From: CAYPTY01 sp964413935
GTDB lineage: Bacteria; Bacteroidota; Rhodothermia; Balneolales; Balneolaceae
NCBI GenBank assembly: GCA_964413935.1
Contig: CAYPTY010000016.1
Location: 1-64,000 of the forward strand
DNA: 64,000 bases
Direction of reading: 5' to 3'
The notes beneath the pieces are model-generated. The model did no database searches and was not told the DNA's origin. It was given only the letters and a program-made list of their open reading frames with translations. Of this stretch, positions 49,888 through 59,628 are shown one piece after another. Position 1 is the first letter of the stretch. Each line of letters begins with the position of its first letter. The position numbers and the translations under genes are program-made.

Positions 49888-51198
49888 ATGATTCTCAAAA
49901 ACGTTCGCTCTTCATTCATTTTAGCCGGGATACTTCTCATCACTGCATCCTGCGGTGATTCCGAGAAGAGTACCCCTCAGCAAACCGGCAATGCCGTTAT
50001 TCCGGCCGTTGAAGCCGTCGAAGCTCGATATGGCGCCTTACCCCTGGTTGAAAGATTCAGCGGAAACGTGCGCGCTGAAAATCAGGTACCCCTCTTTCCA
50101 GAAATCAATGGGGTAGTTGAAGCCGTTTATGTGGAAAACGGTGCATTTGTAGAGAAAGGTCAGAAACTCATCGAACTGGATGATCGCCAGCTGAAACAGA
50201 GAGTACAACAAGCCGAGGCCGGATTAAGAATTTCTCAAGCCAGACTAAAGCAAGCTAAAGCGAACTATGCTGAGCTCGACGCCCAGTATAAAAGAACCAA
50301 ACAACTGGCAGATAAAGAATTAAGTAGTCAGTTGGAGCTGGAACAGCTTTCTGCACAGCTTCAATCAGCTGAGGCGAATGTGGAACTGGCACAAGCAGAA
50401 CTAGACCAGTCGCTGGCGCTGGTGAACGAACGAAAAGAACAACTTGACCAGACTGTGATTAGGGCTCCCATCTCAGGGACTGTGGGTCAACGTAATGCCC
50501 AGGTAGGGATGCAGGTGAATAATACAACCCAGCTCTTTATGCTTGGTGATCTTTCAAAACTTCGTATTGAAATCGTTTTGACCGAAAGCATGCTCAGCAA
50601 AATCAAAAAAGGTCAAAGAGCACAAATCATTGTTGAAGATGAAAACGGTATCAAACGGGGAATCAATGCCGAACTCTCCCGCATTTCCCCCTTCCTGAAC
50701 GAAATTACCCGAAGCACCGAAGCTGAAATTGATCTGGAAAATAAAGACAATCTGCTTAAGCCCGGTATGTTTGTACCGGTTGACGTTTTCTTCGGGGAGA
50801 GTCAGCAGGCCACACTTATCCCCGAAAGTGCGATTTTCACCGATCCAACGAATGGTAAGGTAGGTGTGTATGTGGTTTCCTCAATTGGAACTGAAATTGA
50901 ACCTGTGAGTGAAGGCTCTGAAGATACTCCCGCCGCTCTGACAGCCCCAACCCCGGTCAGCTTCAAAGAGATCAGCATTATCGCAAGAGGTCGTATGCAG
51001 GTTGGTGTTGCAGGAGTTGAAAGTGGCCAGTGGGTTGTTACCATCGGCCAGGATTTGCTCTCTGAAGGACGTGAACAAGCACGTGTGCGCACCAGCAGCT
51101 GGGATAAAATCATGAGATTACAAAGCCTCCAGCGAGAAGATCTTCTGGATGAAGTGATGAGTGAAAAAAAAGAACAGCAGCCCCAAACTACACTCTAA
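49888..51198 (+). CDS. RND efflux periplasmic adaptor lipoprotein
   Basis: A 436-residue membrane-fusion protein. A lipoprotein signal peptide ends in TASCGD. The order is lipoyl half (VEAVYVENGAFVEKGQKLIEL), a long alpha-hairpin (about residues 95-185, repeated QAEAGLRISQARLKQAKANY style heptads), second lipoyl half (VIRAPISGTVGQRNAQVGMQV), beta-barrel and membrane-proximal domain. It links the RND pump to an outer-membrane channel. No TolC-like gene is in the window. The permease follows after 11 bases. Confidence 0.92.
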   Translation: MILKNVRSSFILAGILLITASCGDSEKSTPQQTGNAVIPAVEAVEARYGALPLVERFSGNVRAENQVPLFPEINGVVEAVYVENGAFVEKGQKLIELDDRQLKQRVQQAEAGLRISQARLKQAKANYAELDAQYKRTKQLADKELSSQLELEQLSAQLQSAEANVELAQAELDQSLALVNERKEQLDQTVIRAPISGTVGQRNAQVGMQVNNTTQLFMLGDLSKLRIEIVLTESMLSKIKKGQRAQIIVEDENGIKRGINAELSRISPFLNEITRSTEAEIDLENKDNLLKPGMFVPVDVFFGESQQATLIPESAIFTDPTNGKVGVYVVSSIGTEIEPVSEGSEDTPAALTAPTPVSFKEISIIARGRMQVGVAGVESGQWVVTIGQDLLSEGREQARVRTSSWDKIMRLQSLQREDLLDEVMSEKKEQQPQTTL

Positions 51199-51209
51199 GG
51201 AATTAGCTC

Positions 51210-54200
51210 ATGCCCATTACAGAAAAATCAATCGACCGCCCTATCGCGACGTCGATGGTCTTCCTGATCATCGTCATTATTGGTATTCTCGGCTTTCGTT
51301 ACCTGCCGGTGGATCTGCTTCCACCAATTGAGTATCCACAGCTCACCGTTGCTACGGAATACCCGAATGTGGGTCCTGAGGAAATTGAAAAAATTATAAC
51401 CGAACGCATTGAAAATGCTCTGGCCGGTGTACCTGGTGTGGAGCGTGTGCGTTCTAACTCTGAGGAAGGGAGCAGCCGGGTAACGCTTGAATTTGCTCAG
51501 GGTGTGGATGTGGATGTAGCCGCAAATGATGTGCGCGCAGCACTGGACCGCGTCCGGGATGAAATTCCTCCAGAAGCGGAACCGCCACGTATCTGGAAAT
51601 TTGACCCTAATAACTTCCCGGTTGTTATCGTTGGGGCTAACTCCGATATGAATCTGGCTGACCTGACGGTTGTCCTGGATCGGGAAATCACCAAACGTTT
51701 TGAACAAATTGATGGTGTTGGCTCTATTGATATCTGGGGTGGTATTAATCGAGAAGTTAAAGTAGATATCATCCGGGACCGCCTGATTGCCAGCGGACTA
51801 TCTACTGCACAGGTTCAGCAGGCTATTGCCAGTGAAAATGCCAACCTTCCCGGTGGTAATGTTAATTCAGGTGTTCAGAGATTATATGTACGCACGCTTG
51901 GTGAATACAAAACCATCGATGAAATAGCCAACACGGTTATTACTACGGTAGATCAGAAACCAATTCGGGTTAAAGATGTGGCTGAAGTTTACTTCGGATA
52001 TCAGGATCTGGATCGGGTTGTGACTATAGATGAGAAACCGATGGTGCGATTTGGTATCCGTAAACAAACCGGTGCGAACACAGTTGCTGTGGCTGAGGAA
52101 ATCCGCCAGGAAGTACAAAGAATCAATACTGAACGGAATGATATGCAGCTCTTTGTAACCACAGACCAGAGTGAATTTATTCAGAGCTCGATAGATAATG
52201 TTCAAAGCTCGGCAATGTGGGGTGCACTGCTGGCAGTGGTAGTTCTCTATGTTTTCTTCCGAAACGGATCATCCACCTTCATCATCGCAGTCTCGATTCC
52301 TATTTCCATCATTGCAACCTTTGCCCTGCTCTATTTCAATAATCTGACACTGAATCAGATGAGTTTTGGCGGACTTGCACTGGGTGTCGGCCTTATTGTA
52401 GATAACGCTATTGTGGTGCTAGAGAATATCATCCGAATGCGGGAAGAGGAAGGTAAAGACCTTAGAACAAGTGCCCTGATCGGGACCAAGCAGGTTGCCG
52501 GAGCCATCATAGCTTCTACCCTCACTACTTCCGTGATCTTTCTGCCTGTAGTGTTTATGCAAACCATATCCGGACTGCTATTTAAACAGCTGGCACTGGT
52601 GGTTGTTTTCGCTCTGGTTTGTTCCCTGCTCGTTGCCCTTACACTGGTACCCATGCTTTCAAGTCGTTTTCTGTCTGTTAAAGCAACAAACCGTGGCGAA
52701 GCCAAAATGAGCCGCTTCCAAAAATTCTTTCAGAATCTGGAAAACTCCTACTCCGGTTATATCCGCATCATCTTGCGTCATAAAGCAACCGTATTCGGAG
52801 TGGTAACGGCCGCCGTGGTTGCCTGCTTTCTGCTTCTGCCCAGTATTCCGGTTGAGCTTGCCCCTCAAACCGATGCCGATGAAATTGATATTGATCTCAT
52901 AATGGCCGACGGTACCAATATTGCCGTGCAAAACCTTTACCTGAAGGAGCTCGAGGAAATTGTTCGTGCCACGGTTCCAATGAATAACGTAAAGAACCTG
53001 ACAACAGATGTTCGTGATGGACGCGCTGAGGTTGAGATTTCTATGGTACCGGCTTCAATGAGAAGTCAGTCCACATCTGAGCTGGCTGATGAGATTCGGA
53101 AGAATGTAGAAGGTGTTATCCCCGGGGCTGACATCCGCGTTTCTGCCCAATCCGGACTATGGATCCTGCGCCGTGTATTCGGTGGTAGCAGCGACAACGA
53201 AGCCATTCAGCTTGAGCTCAGAGGCTACGATATGGAAAAAGCCTATGAAATTGCTCAGGAAATGAAGTTGCAGATTGAACAAGTGCCAGGAATTACAGGA
53301 ACACGTGTCGGACGCAGCGAGGGTACTCCTGAACAACAAATTATTTTTGACCGGGAGCGTATTGCCGATCTTGGGCTATCGGTGAATGATGTAGCATCCA
53401 TTCTCCAGACCAATATCGGGGGTACACGGGCAGGTTCATTCCGGGTAGGTGGGGATGAGTTCCCAATCACGGTCCGTCTCCGTCCGGAAGACCGTCTAAG
53501 CTCTCTCGATCTTGATAACATTTCAATCCGCACACCCGGCGGAGAAGTGATTCCGGTTTCATCCGTAATTCAGAAAAACCTCGGCCGTGGTCCTGAACAA
53601 GTGAGCCGTATTAATGGCCAGCGTGTGACCAATATAACTGCAAATCTGGAAAGTGGTATTCCGCTTGGGGATGCTGTTGCATCCATTCAGGAAAAGCTGG
53701 CTGATTACCCTCTCCCCGAGGGTTTCTCACTAGTCTTCTCAGGGGAATATCAGGAACAGCAGGAAGCAGCTAAAGACTTCCAGCTGTCCATTCTCATGGC
53801 TATTATTCTCATCTACATGGTAATGGCCGGGCAGTTCGAGCGATTCTTTGATCCCATCGTGGTTATGTTTTCCGTACCACTGGCAGTGATCGGTGTAGTT
53901 CCAACCCTGCTACTGACCGGAACCACCCTCAACATACAAAGCTTAATGGGCGTGATTATGCTTATCGGTATTGTGGTGAATAATGCCATTGTTCTGGTGG
54001 ATTACATCAATCTGATGCGCCGCGAGAAAGGCATGTCGGTTGTAGACGCCGTAATAGAAGCAGGCCGCCTAAGACTTCGTCCGATTTTGATGACCACCCT
54101 GACTACCATTCTCGGGTTGATGCCGCTCTCTTTTGGCCTTGGCGCCGGTGCTGAAATTCAAGCCTCTCTGGCCAGAGTGGTGATTGGTGGACTGACCGCA

Positions 54201-54329
54201 TCTACCCTGGTTACACTGGTATTTATTCCGGTTGTTTATGTGACGATGGATCGGTTACTTGACAAGGCGAAAGCCGTTAGCTGGAATCCTTTCGGTAAAT
54301 CTGCTGATCTGGAATTGGCCAAGTCATAA
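51210..54329 (+). CDS. RND efflux permease (HAE1-type)
   Basis: A 1039-residue, twelve-helix inner-membrane pump of the AcrB/MexB superfamily. It begins with the family N terminus (SIDRPIATSMVFLIIVIIGI), has two large periplasmic loops, and conserved helix elements such as GLALGVGLIVDNAIVVLENI with the proton-relay Asp, and MGVIMLIGIVVNNAIVLVDYI in the second half. Lengths and order match hydrophobe/amphiphile efflux RND pumps rather than heavy-metal CusA types, because the metal-specific helix sequence is missing. Transcribed with its adaptor; the AlkA-like gene starts 26 bases later. Confidence 0.94.
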   Translation: MPITEKSIDRPIATSMVFLIIVIIGILGFRYLPVDLLPPIEYPQLTVATEYPNVGPEEIEKIITERIENALAGVPGVERVRSNSEEGSSRVTLEFAQGVDVDVAANDVRAALDRVRDEIPPEAEPPRIWKFDPNNFPVVIVGANSDMNLADLTVVLDREITKRFEQIDGVGSIDIWGGINREVKVDIIRDRLIASGLSTAQVQQAIASENANLPGGNVNSGVQRLYVRTLGEYKTIDEIANTVITTVDQKPIRVKDVAEVYFGYQDLDRVVTIDEKPMVRFGIRKQTGANTVAVAEEIRQEVQRINTERNDMQLFVTTDQSEFIQSSIDNVQSSAMWGALLAVVVLYVFFRNGSSTFIIAVSIPISIIATFALLYFNNLTLNQMSFGGLALGVGLIVDNAIVVLENIIRMREEEGKDLRTSALIGTKQVAGAIIASTLTTSVIFLPVVFMQTISGLLFKQLALVVVFALVCSLLVALTLVPMLSSRFLSVKATNRGEAKMSRFQKFFQNLENSYSGYIRIILRHKATVFGVVTAAVVACFLLLPSIPVELAPQTDADEIDIDLIMADGTNIAVQNLYLKELEEIVRATVPMNNVKNLTTDVRDGRAEVEISMVPASMRSQSTSELADEIRKNVEGVIPGADIRVSAQSGLWILRRVFGGSSDNEAIQLELRGYDMEKAYEIAQEMKLQIEQVPGITGTRVGRSEGTPEQQIIFDRERIADLGLSVNDVASILQTNIGGTRAGSFRVGGDEFPITVRLRPEDRLSSLDLDNISIRTPGGEVIPVSSVIQKNLGRGPEQVSRINGQRVTNITANLESGIPLGDAVASIQEKLADYPLPEGFSLVFSGEYQEQQEAAKDFQLSILMAIILIYMVMAGQFERFFDPIVVMFSVPLAVIGVVPTLLLTGTTLNIQSLMGVIMLIGIVVNNAIVLVDYINLMRREKGMSVVDAVIEAGRLRLRPILMTTLTTILGLMPLSFGLGAGAEIQASLARVVIGGLTASTLVTLVFIPVVYVTMDRLLDKAKAVSWNPFGKSADLELAKS

Positions 54330-54355
54330 ACTGAAATCCTCATCATATTAGAACT

Positions 54356-55312
54356 ATGCACAGCTGGAAACTAAAGTCTGTGCCCCCGCACGACTGGTTC
54401 ATTTGCCTGGATATAGACTCCTATTTCGATCACGAACATGAACCGGAGAAAATTTTCGAGGAAGGATATACCCGGCCCCTTCCTCTTCAGGACCGTGACA
54501 TACTGGTTACAGTATTCTTCAATGGTGATCCGGAAAATCCCGAGTTTCAGATTGAAAGTCCGGAAGATCTCAGTGATAAAGAAGTTGAACAGGCAAATCG
54601 GGTTCTCGCACGAATATTAGGTACGAATCTTGACCTCAAACCGCTGTATGAAGCGGCATCGGATGATCCTGTTCTTGGCGAAAAGCTGATGAACACCTAC
54701 GGTGTAAAGCGTATGGCCCGCGCTACTCTTTTTGATGATATTGTAAATCGCATTGTTCAGATGCAGATCCATCACGCGCCTACCGCCCGAAAAATGATGT
54801 ATCGAGTGAGAGAGACTTACGGAACTGCCTTGCATTATCAGGGCAAAACCGTTGCCTGCTGGCCAAGACCACATCAGATTATGAATGCGGATCCTGCCAA
54901 TATTCGTAAACTGGGCCCAACTAAGCGAAAAGGGGAAAGTATCGCAGGTCTCGCCAGTGATATTGTAGCAGGCAACATCGACATAGAATTTCTGGATAAA
55001 ACGGATCCCGTCACCTTTTATAACACGATCACAAAAGTAAAAGGAGTTGGTCCTACTTCCGCTCAGGATTTGATGATTTTCCGAAACCGGCCCGATGCTG
55101 TTTTCCCATCCAACATCAAAAAAGGAGAAGAAAAGGGTCTGCGTAAGTGGATCATCCGCAGTTATGGAGGTGATCCGGATCATACTCCTGAAGAAGATTT
55201 TCAGGAAATGATCAGTGCCTGGAAAGGGAATGAGGCACTGGCTATTGAATTTCTTTATGCCAACTGGATTCTGGACTGGAAGGAACGTCAGGCTCAGAAA
55301 AAGGCTAAATAA
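54356..55312 (+). CDS. HhH-GPD (AlkA-like) DNA glycosylase, catalytic Asp apparently missing
   Basis: A 318-residue protein of the AlkA/OGG1-type helix-hairpin-helix glycosylase fold. The first 100 residues form the N-terminal beta domain seen in AlkA, and TLFDDIVNRIVQMQIHHAPTARKM is the usual start of the helical domain. The HhH is VKGVGPTSAQDLMIF (about 228-242), where AlkA has GIGPWTA. After it AlkA has LPDDY with the catalytic Asp; here the aligned sequence is FPSNI, placing Asn253 at that position. The protein may be a non-catalytic lesion binder or use another residue. It lies 26 bases after the RND permease and may be co-transcribed, and it shares a bidirectional terminator with groL. 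Confidence 0.78.
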   Translation: MHSWKLKSVPPHDWFICLDIDSYFDHEHEPEKIFEEGYTRPLPLQDRDILVTVFFNGDPENPEFQIESPEDLSDKEVEQANRVLARILGTNLDLKPLYEAASDDPVLGEKLMNTYGVKRMARATLFDDIVNRIVQMQIHHAPTARKMMYRVRETYGTALHYQGKTVACWPRPHQIMNADPANIRKLGPTKRKGESIAGLASDIVAGNIDIEFLDKTDPVTFYNTITKVKGVGPTSAQDLMIFRNRPDAVFPSNIKKGEEKGLRKWIIRSYGGDPDHTPEEDFQEMISAWKGNEALAIEFLYANWILDWKERQAQKKAK

Positions 55313-55326
55313 AAACTTCCGGACAT

Positions 55327-55354
55327 AAAAAAAGCCCCGGCAAAACCGGGGCTT
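55327..55354 (-). terminator. terminator of groESL
   Basis: AAGCCCCGG (55332-55340) and CCGGGGCTT (55346-55354) form a perfect 9-bp stem with a 5-base loop. On the minus strand seven T residues (55333-55327) follow, 30 bases past the groL stop. It also lies 19 bases after the convergent glycosylase gene, where it may act more weakly. Confidence 0.9.
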
Positions 55355-55383
55355 AGTCATTTGATGAGTTTCAATGGCAATGA

Positions 55384-57021
55384 TTACATCATGCCGCCCA
55401 TTCCGCCCATGTCTGGCATGGCCGGAGCAGCGGGACCATTGTTCTCTTCTGGCTTCTCTGAAACCACAGCCTCTGTGGTGAGCAGCAATCCGGCAACTGA
55501 AGCAGCATTTTCAAGTGCTGTTCGGGTTACTTTAGTCGGATCGATGACACCGGCTTTGATTAGATCCTCAAACACTTCGGTTCGGGCATTGTAACCGTAC
55601 GCGCCTTTTCCTTCCAGAACTTTTTGAACAATCACAGCGCCTTCTACACCGGCATTGTCAGAAATGGTTCTTAATGGAGCTTCAATCGCTCTTCGGATAA
55701 TAACGAAACCAACGGCTTCATCTTCATTTTCAGCCTCAAGACCATCAAGGGCAGAAGCTGTTCTCAGCAGGGCAACACCACCACCAGGAACAATACCTTC
55801 CTCAACGGCAGCTCGGGTTGCATGCAGAGCATCTTCAACTCGGGCTTTCTTTTCTTTCATTTCAACTTCAGATGCAGCACCGATGTAAAGAACGGCAACG
55901 CCGCCACTTAATTTGGCAAGACGTTCCTGCAGTTTTTCACGGTCATAATCAGAAGTTGTACTCTCGATCTGAGATTTGATCTGGTTTACACGCGCTTTGA
56001 TATCGTCCTCAGAACCGGCACCATCTACAATAATGGTGTTGTCTTTGTCGATAGTCACACGTGAAGCCTGACCCAGGAAGTCGAGAGTTGCGTTTTCCAG
56101 TTTGTAACCGCGTTCCTCAGAAATGACGGTACCGCCAGTAAGAATAGCGATATCTTCCAGCATTGCTTTTCTGCGATCGCCAAAGCCTGGGGCTTTAACA
56201 GCTGCAATTTTGAGTGAACCGCGAAGCTTGTTGACTACCAGGGTAGCAAGGGCTTCACCTTCAACATCCTCAGCGAGGATAAGCAATGGCTTACCGGTCT
56301 GAATTACTTTTTCCAGTACTGGAAGCAGGTCTTTCATGTTGGAAATCTTCTTGTCGAAGATGAGAATGTACGGCTGCTCAAGATCAGCCGTCATGTTGTC
56401 AGAATTGGTCACGAAATATGGAGAAAGGTAACCGCGGTCGAACTGCATACCTTCAACCGTTTCGAGGTTAGTTTCGGTACCTTTGGCTTCTTCAACAGTG
56501 ATTACACCATCTTTACCAACTTTCTCCATGGCGTCTGCAATCAGATTACCGATGGTTTCGTCGTTATTGGCAGAAATGGTACCAACCTGCGCAATCTCAG
56601 AACGATCCTGAATGTCATTAGACTGCTTTTTTAGCTCCTCAACAATAGCCGTAACGGCTTTGTCGATTCCCCGCTTCAGATCCATTGGATTGGCACCAGC
56701 AGTTACGTTTTTGAGTCCCTGGCTCACAATAGCCTGAGCAAGCACGGTTGCGGTAGTTGTACCGTCGCCGGCATTGTCAGAAGTCTTGGAAGCAACTTCT
56801 TTAACCATTTGAGCTCCCATGTTCTCTACTTTGTCATCCAGTTCAATCTCTTTGGCCACAGTAACACCATCTTTGGTTACAGTGGGTGCGCCAAACGATT
56901 TTTCGATGACAACATTACGACCGCGTGGGCCAAGCGTTACCTTTACAGCATTCGCTAATTTGTCCACACCCCGTTTCAGTGCATCACGGGCTTCAATATC
57001 ATAGTGAACTAATTTAGGCAT
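55384..57021 (-). CDS. groL: chaperonin GroEL
   Basis: A 545-residue Hsp60 chaperonin. VTLGPRGRNVVIEKSFGAP and GDGTTTATVLAQAI hold the ATP-binding and catalytic Asp residues, KAPGFGDRRKAMLEDIA and VEEGIVPGGGVALLR are the usual signatures, and the C terminus is the flexible MGGMGGMM tail. It follows groS by 46 bases on the minus strand and has its own strong terminator. Confidence 0.98.
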   Translation of the reverse strand: MPKLVHYDIEARDALKRGVDKLANAVKVTLGPRGRNVVIEKSFGAPTVTKDGVTVAKEIELDDKVENMGAQMVKEVASKTSDNAGDGTTTATVLAQAIVSQGLKNVTAGANPMDLKRGIDKAVTAIVEELKKQSNDIQDRSEIAQVGTISANNDETIGNLIADAMEKVGKDGVITVEEAKGTETNLETVEGMQFDRGYLSPYFVTNSDNMTADLEQPYILIFDKKISNMKDLLPVLEKVIQTGKPLLILAEDVEGEALATLVVNKLRGSLKIAAVKAPGFGDRRKAMLEDIAILTGGTVISEERGYKLENATLDFLGQASRVTIDKDNTIIVDGAGSEDDIKARVNQIKSQIESTTSDYDREKLQERLAKLSGGVAVLYIGAASEVEMKEKKARVEDALHATRAAVEEGIVPGGGVALLRTASALDGLEAENEDEAVGFVIIRRAIEAPLRTISDNAGVEGAVIVQKVLEGKGAYGYNARTEVFEDLIKAGVIDPTKVTRTALENAASVAGLLLTTEAVVSEKPEENNGPAAPAMPDMGGMGGMM

Positions 57022-57067
57022 AGTTATTTCCTTTTATTTTTTAGTTGATGAATTTATTTCGAAGAGC

Positions 57068-57355
57068 TTAGGAGATGATTCCCATGATATCGGATTCTCT
57101 CATAATCAGGTATTCTTCTCCATCGAGAGTTACCTCAGTACCGGAGTACTTTCCGTACAGAACCTGATCCCCCGCTTTAACCGTCATTTCGGTTTTTACA
57201 CCGTTTTCGACTTTACCGGGTCCGACAGCTACAACAGTTCCTTGTTGTGGTTTTTCTTTTGCTGTATCCGGAATGATGATTCCGGAGCTGGTTACTTCTT
57301 CGGCAGCATCTGCCTGAACCAGAACTCGATCACCAAGAGGTTTAATACTAGCCAT
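57068..57355 (-). CDS. groS: co-chaperonin GroES
   Basis: A 95-residue Hsp10 that caps GroEL. SIKPLGDRVLVQADAAEEVTSSGIIIPDTAKEKPQQGTV contains the mobile loop, and GDQVLYGKYSGTEVTLDGEEYLIM the family signature. A strong Shine-Dalgarno AAGGAG lies 10 bases upstream of the ATG. I looked for a CIRCE inverted repeat (TTAGCACTC) in the 169 bases upstream and found none, so HrcA control through CIRCE is not supported here. Confidence 0.97.
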   Translation of the reverse strand: MASIKPLGDRVLVQADAAEEVTSSGIIIPDTAKEKPQQGTVVAVGPGKVENGVKTEMTVKAGDQVLYGKYSGTEVTLDGEEYLIMRESDIMGIIS

Positions 57356-57524
57356 TTATTATGACTCCTTAGTTTTTGTTAAGATTTGAGTTTAAAATCA
57401 TTCCCTGCGTAATAAGCAAGTACCGTACCAAAAGCTGCTATTACCTTGAATGCCCGCCTATTTTTAATGAACACAGGCTAAGTCCTGTAAATGAAGCAAA
57501 ACCGTTTTTAATTAGTGACAGAAA

Positions 57525-58301
57525 TCAGGATAAAATGCCATGTTCTTCAAGTCGAACTGTCAACTTTTCATATTCTTCGGGCGACCAGTTTTCAGCCCTC
57601 AGGTCAAAATCAAATTCTGGAGGTTGTTGATCTCCAAGTACCGGCTTCAGGGCATTGGAGAGTTTTTTTCTTCGTTGGTTAAAGGCTGTTCTGACCACCT
57701 TTTTAAGGTTTGCCATTTTGCAGCCCAATTCCCTGTTCTTAAAAGTTAATTCGATCACACTACTTTCAACTTTGGGAGGAGGACTGAACGAATGAGGTGA
57801 GACATGAAAAAGGATTTGGGGCTCACTCATCAACTGGCACTGCACCGATAGGATGCCATAATCTTTGGTGTTTGGCTCCGACACAATACGCTGAGCAACC
57901 TCTTTCTGAATCATGAAGTAGGCTTTGTCAAAAAGATGACGTTCATCAAGTACTGAAAATAAAATGGGACTGCTGATGTAATAAGGAAGATTTCCAATAA
58001 CCACCCCTTTTCCTTTTTTTAGGTCGATGAGTGTATTCCAGTCTACCTTCAGCACATCTTCAGCCACGATGTTAAGCCCCGGATATTTTTGCTCCAGCAG
58101 TTCAATGGCCCGCTTGTCAATTTCAACCACAGATAGTCCAGGATATTTACTATAGAGAAACTCTGTAAGTGCCCCCGTACCCGGTCCGATTTCAATCAGC
58201 TGTTGATCCGGTTTTGCATCAATACTGTTATATATTTTCGAAATGATATTGCGGTCAGTCAGAAAATGCTGACCCAGGCTTTTTTTGGCTTTTATTGACA
58301 A
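57525..58301 (-). CDS. rsmA: 16S rRNA (adenine(1518)/(1519)-N6)-dimethyltransferase
   Basis: A 258-residue KsgA-family methyltransferase for helix 45 of 16S rRNA. KKSLGQHFLTDRNII opens the domain, IEIGPGTGALTEFLYS is the SAM motif, VIGNLPYYISSPILF carries the catalytic NLPY, and MIQKEVAQRI follows. Length and order match the family. It is upstream of groES on the same strand, separated by 169 bases. Confidence 0.96.
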   Translation of the reverse strand: MSIKAKKSLGQHFLTDRNIISKIYNSIDAKPDQQLIEIGPGTGALTEFLYSKYPGLSVVEIDKRAIELLEQKYPGLNIVAEDVLKVDWNTLIDLKKGKGVVIGNLPYYISSPILFSVLDERHLFDKAYFMIQKEVAQRIVSEPNTKDYGILSVQCQLMSEPQILFHVSPHSFSPPPKVESSVIELTFKNRELGCKMANLKKVVRTAFNQRRKKLSNALKPVLGDQQPPEFDFDLRAENWSPEEYEKLTVRLEEHGILS

Positions 58302-58406
58302 ACTATGTTGATTTGGGAATGCTCAATATATGGATTCAGCTGCATACACCTATTATATTTTTAGTTACGTGATACGTATCTTGCTGTAATTAAATGCCTG
58401 AGGCTT

Positions 58407-59621
58407 ATGGAGATCACCCCGCTCGAAACCGAACAAATCGGTATCAAGACCCTTGAAAAACACCTGATTAAATCCAAACACAGTACATCACTGAAAATCG
58501 GGTTGCCCAAAGAGAACTCAAATGATGAACTCAGATTATCTCTTACACCAGGTGGAGTTTCCATACTTAAAGCCAACGGACATGATGTCTATATGGAAAA
58601 AGGTGCGGGTGAAGGAGCCAGTTTCTCAGATCGTGAGTATGCCGAAGCCGGGGCTGAAATTGTGTACAGTACCGAAGACCTCTTCAAAAAATCAGAATTG
58701 ATTTCAAAAATCGCTCCTCTTACAGAGGATGAACTTCAGTACCTCCAGCCGAATCAGATTTTGCTTTCCGCACTCCATCTCGGAGCAACAAATGAAGTCT
58801 TCTTCAAGAAACTGACACAGCAAGGCGTAACAGGTATCGGCTATGAATTTATAAAAGGTTCAGACAAAGAATTTCCGATTGTTCGGATGATGCATGAAAT
58901 CACCGGTTCGATGTCGGTGCAAATCGCTGCCCACTACCTGGAAAACAGGAATGGCGGACAGGGCGTGATGCTGGGTGGTATTTCGGGGGTTCCTCCGGCT
59001 ACCGTTGTCATTTTAGGTGCTGGAATTACGGGTGAATATGCAGCGCGAACTGCACTTGGTTATGGATCTCAGGTTTTTGTTATGGATACCGATTTAACCA
59101 GCCTTCGCAGGCTTGAAAATGCACTTGACCGCCGCATTATCACTGCAGTAGCAAATGAACAATATATTTCTACGGCCCTTAAATTCGCTGATGTGATTAT
59201 TGGTGCAGCTATGGCTGAGGGCGACCGTTCCCCATGCTGGGTTACCGAAGAGATGGTTGCCGGAATGAAACCCGGTTCTGTTGTAGTGGACACAGTCATT
59301 GATCAGGGAGGTTGTATCGCAACCAGTAGACCTACAACACACTCAAACCCAATCTTTAAGAAATACGACGTCACCCACTACTGTGTTCCCAACATTCCCG
59401 CAAATGTGGCCAGAACAGCAACCTATGCCCTTAATAATGTCATAGTGCCTTATCTGATTGCTATTGGAGATGCAGGTGGAATAACCAATTGTCTCTGGAA
59501 TAACATCGCCCTGAGAAACGGGACCTATGTATACAAAAAGCACATCACCAAAAAATCTCTTGCTGTACCCTATAATCTTCCCTACAGAGATATTGAAATG
59601 CTGATTGCTTCCCAGATCTGA
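58407..59621 (+). CDS. ald: alanine dehydrogenase
   Basis: A 404-residue NAD-dependent enzyme interconverting alanine and pyruvate plus ammonia. IGLPKENSNDELRLSLTPGGV matches the family start, MHEITGSMSVQIAAHYLE follows, VVILGAGITGEYAARTALGYG is the Rossmann NAD site, and HYCVPNIPANVARTAT the C-terminal active-site segment. About 30 extra residues precede the usual start, but no better start codon lies between. A 10-bp palindrome (GATACGTATC, 58371-58380) lies 26 bases upstream, and the 10-mer overlapping it recurs upstream of rocD. Confidence 0.93.
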   Translation: MEITPLETEQIGIKTLEKHLIKSKHSTSLKIGLPKENSNDELRLSLTPGGVSILKANGHDVYMEKGAGEGASFSDREYAEAGAEIVYSTEDLFKKSELISKIAPLTEDELQYLQPNQILLSALHLGATNEVFFKKLTQQGVTGIGYEFIKGSDKEFPIVRMMHEITGSMSVQIAAHYLENRNGGQGVMLGGISGVPPATVVILGAGITGEYAARTALGYGSQVFVMDTDLTSLRRLENALDRRIITAVANEQYISTALKFADVIIGAAMAEGDRSPCWVTEEMVAGMKPGSVVVDTVIDQGGCIATSRPTTHSNPIFKKYDVTHYCVPNIPANVARTATYALNNVIVPYLIAIGDAGGITNCLWNNIALRNGTYVYKKHITKKSLAVPYNLPYRDIEMLIASQI

Positions 59622-59628
59622 TCAAAGT

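Noticed and set aside
57356..57524. CIRCE element expected before groES
   Set aside because: No TTAGCACTC/GAGTGCTAA inverted repeat is present; only a 5-bp ACAGG/CCTGT hairpin was seen.
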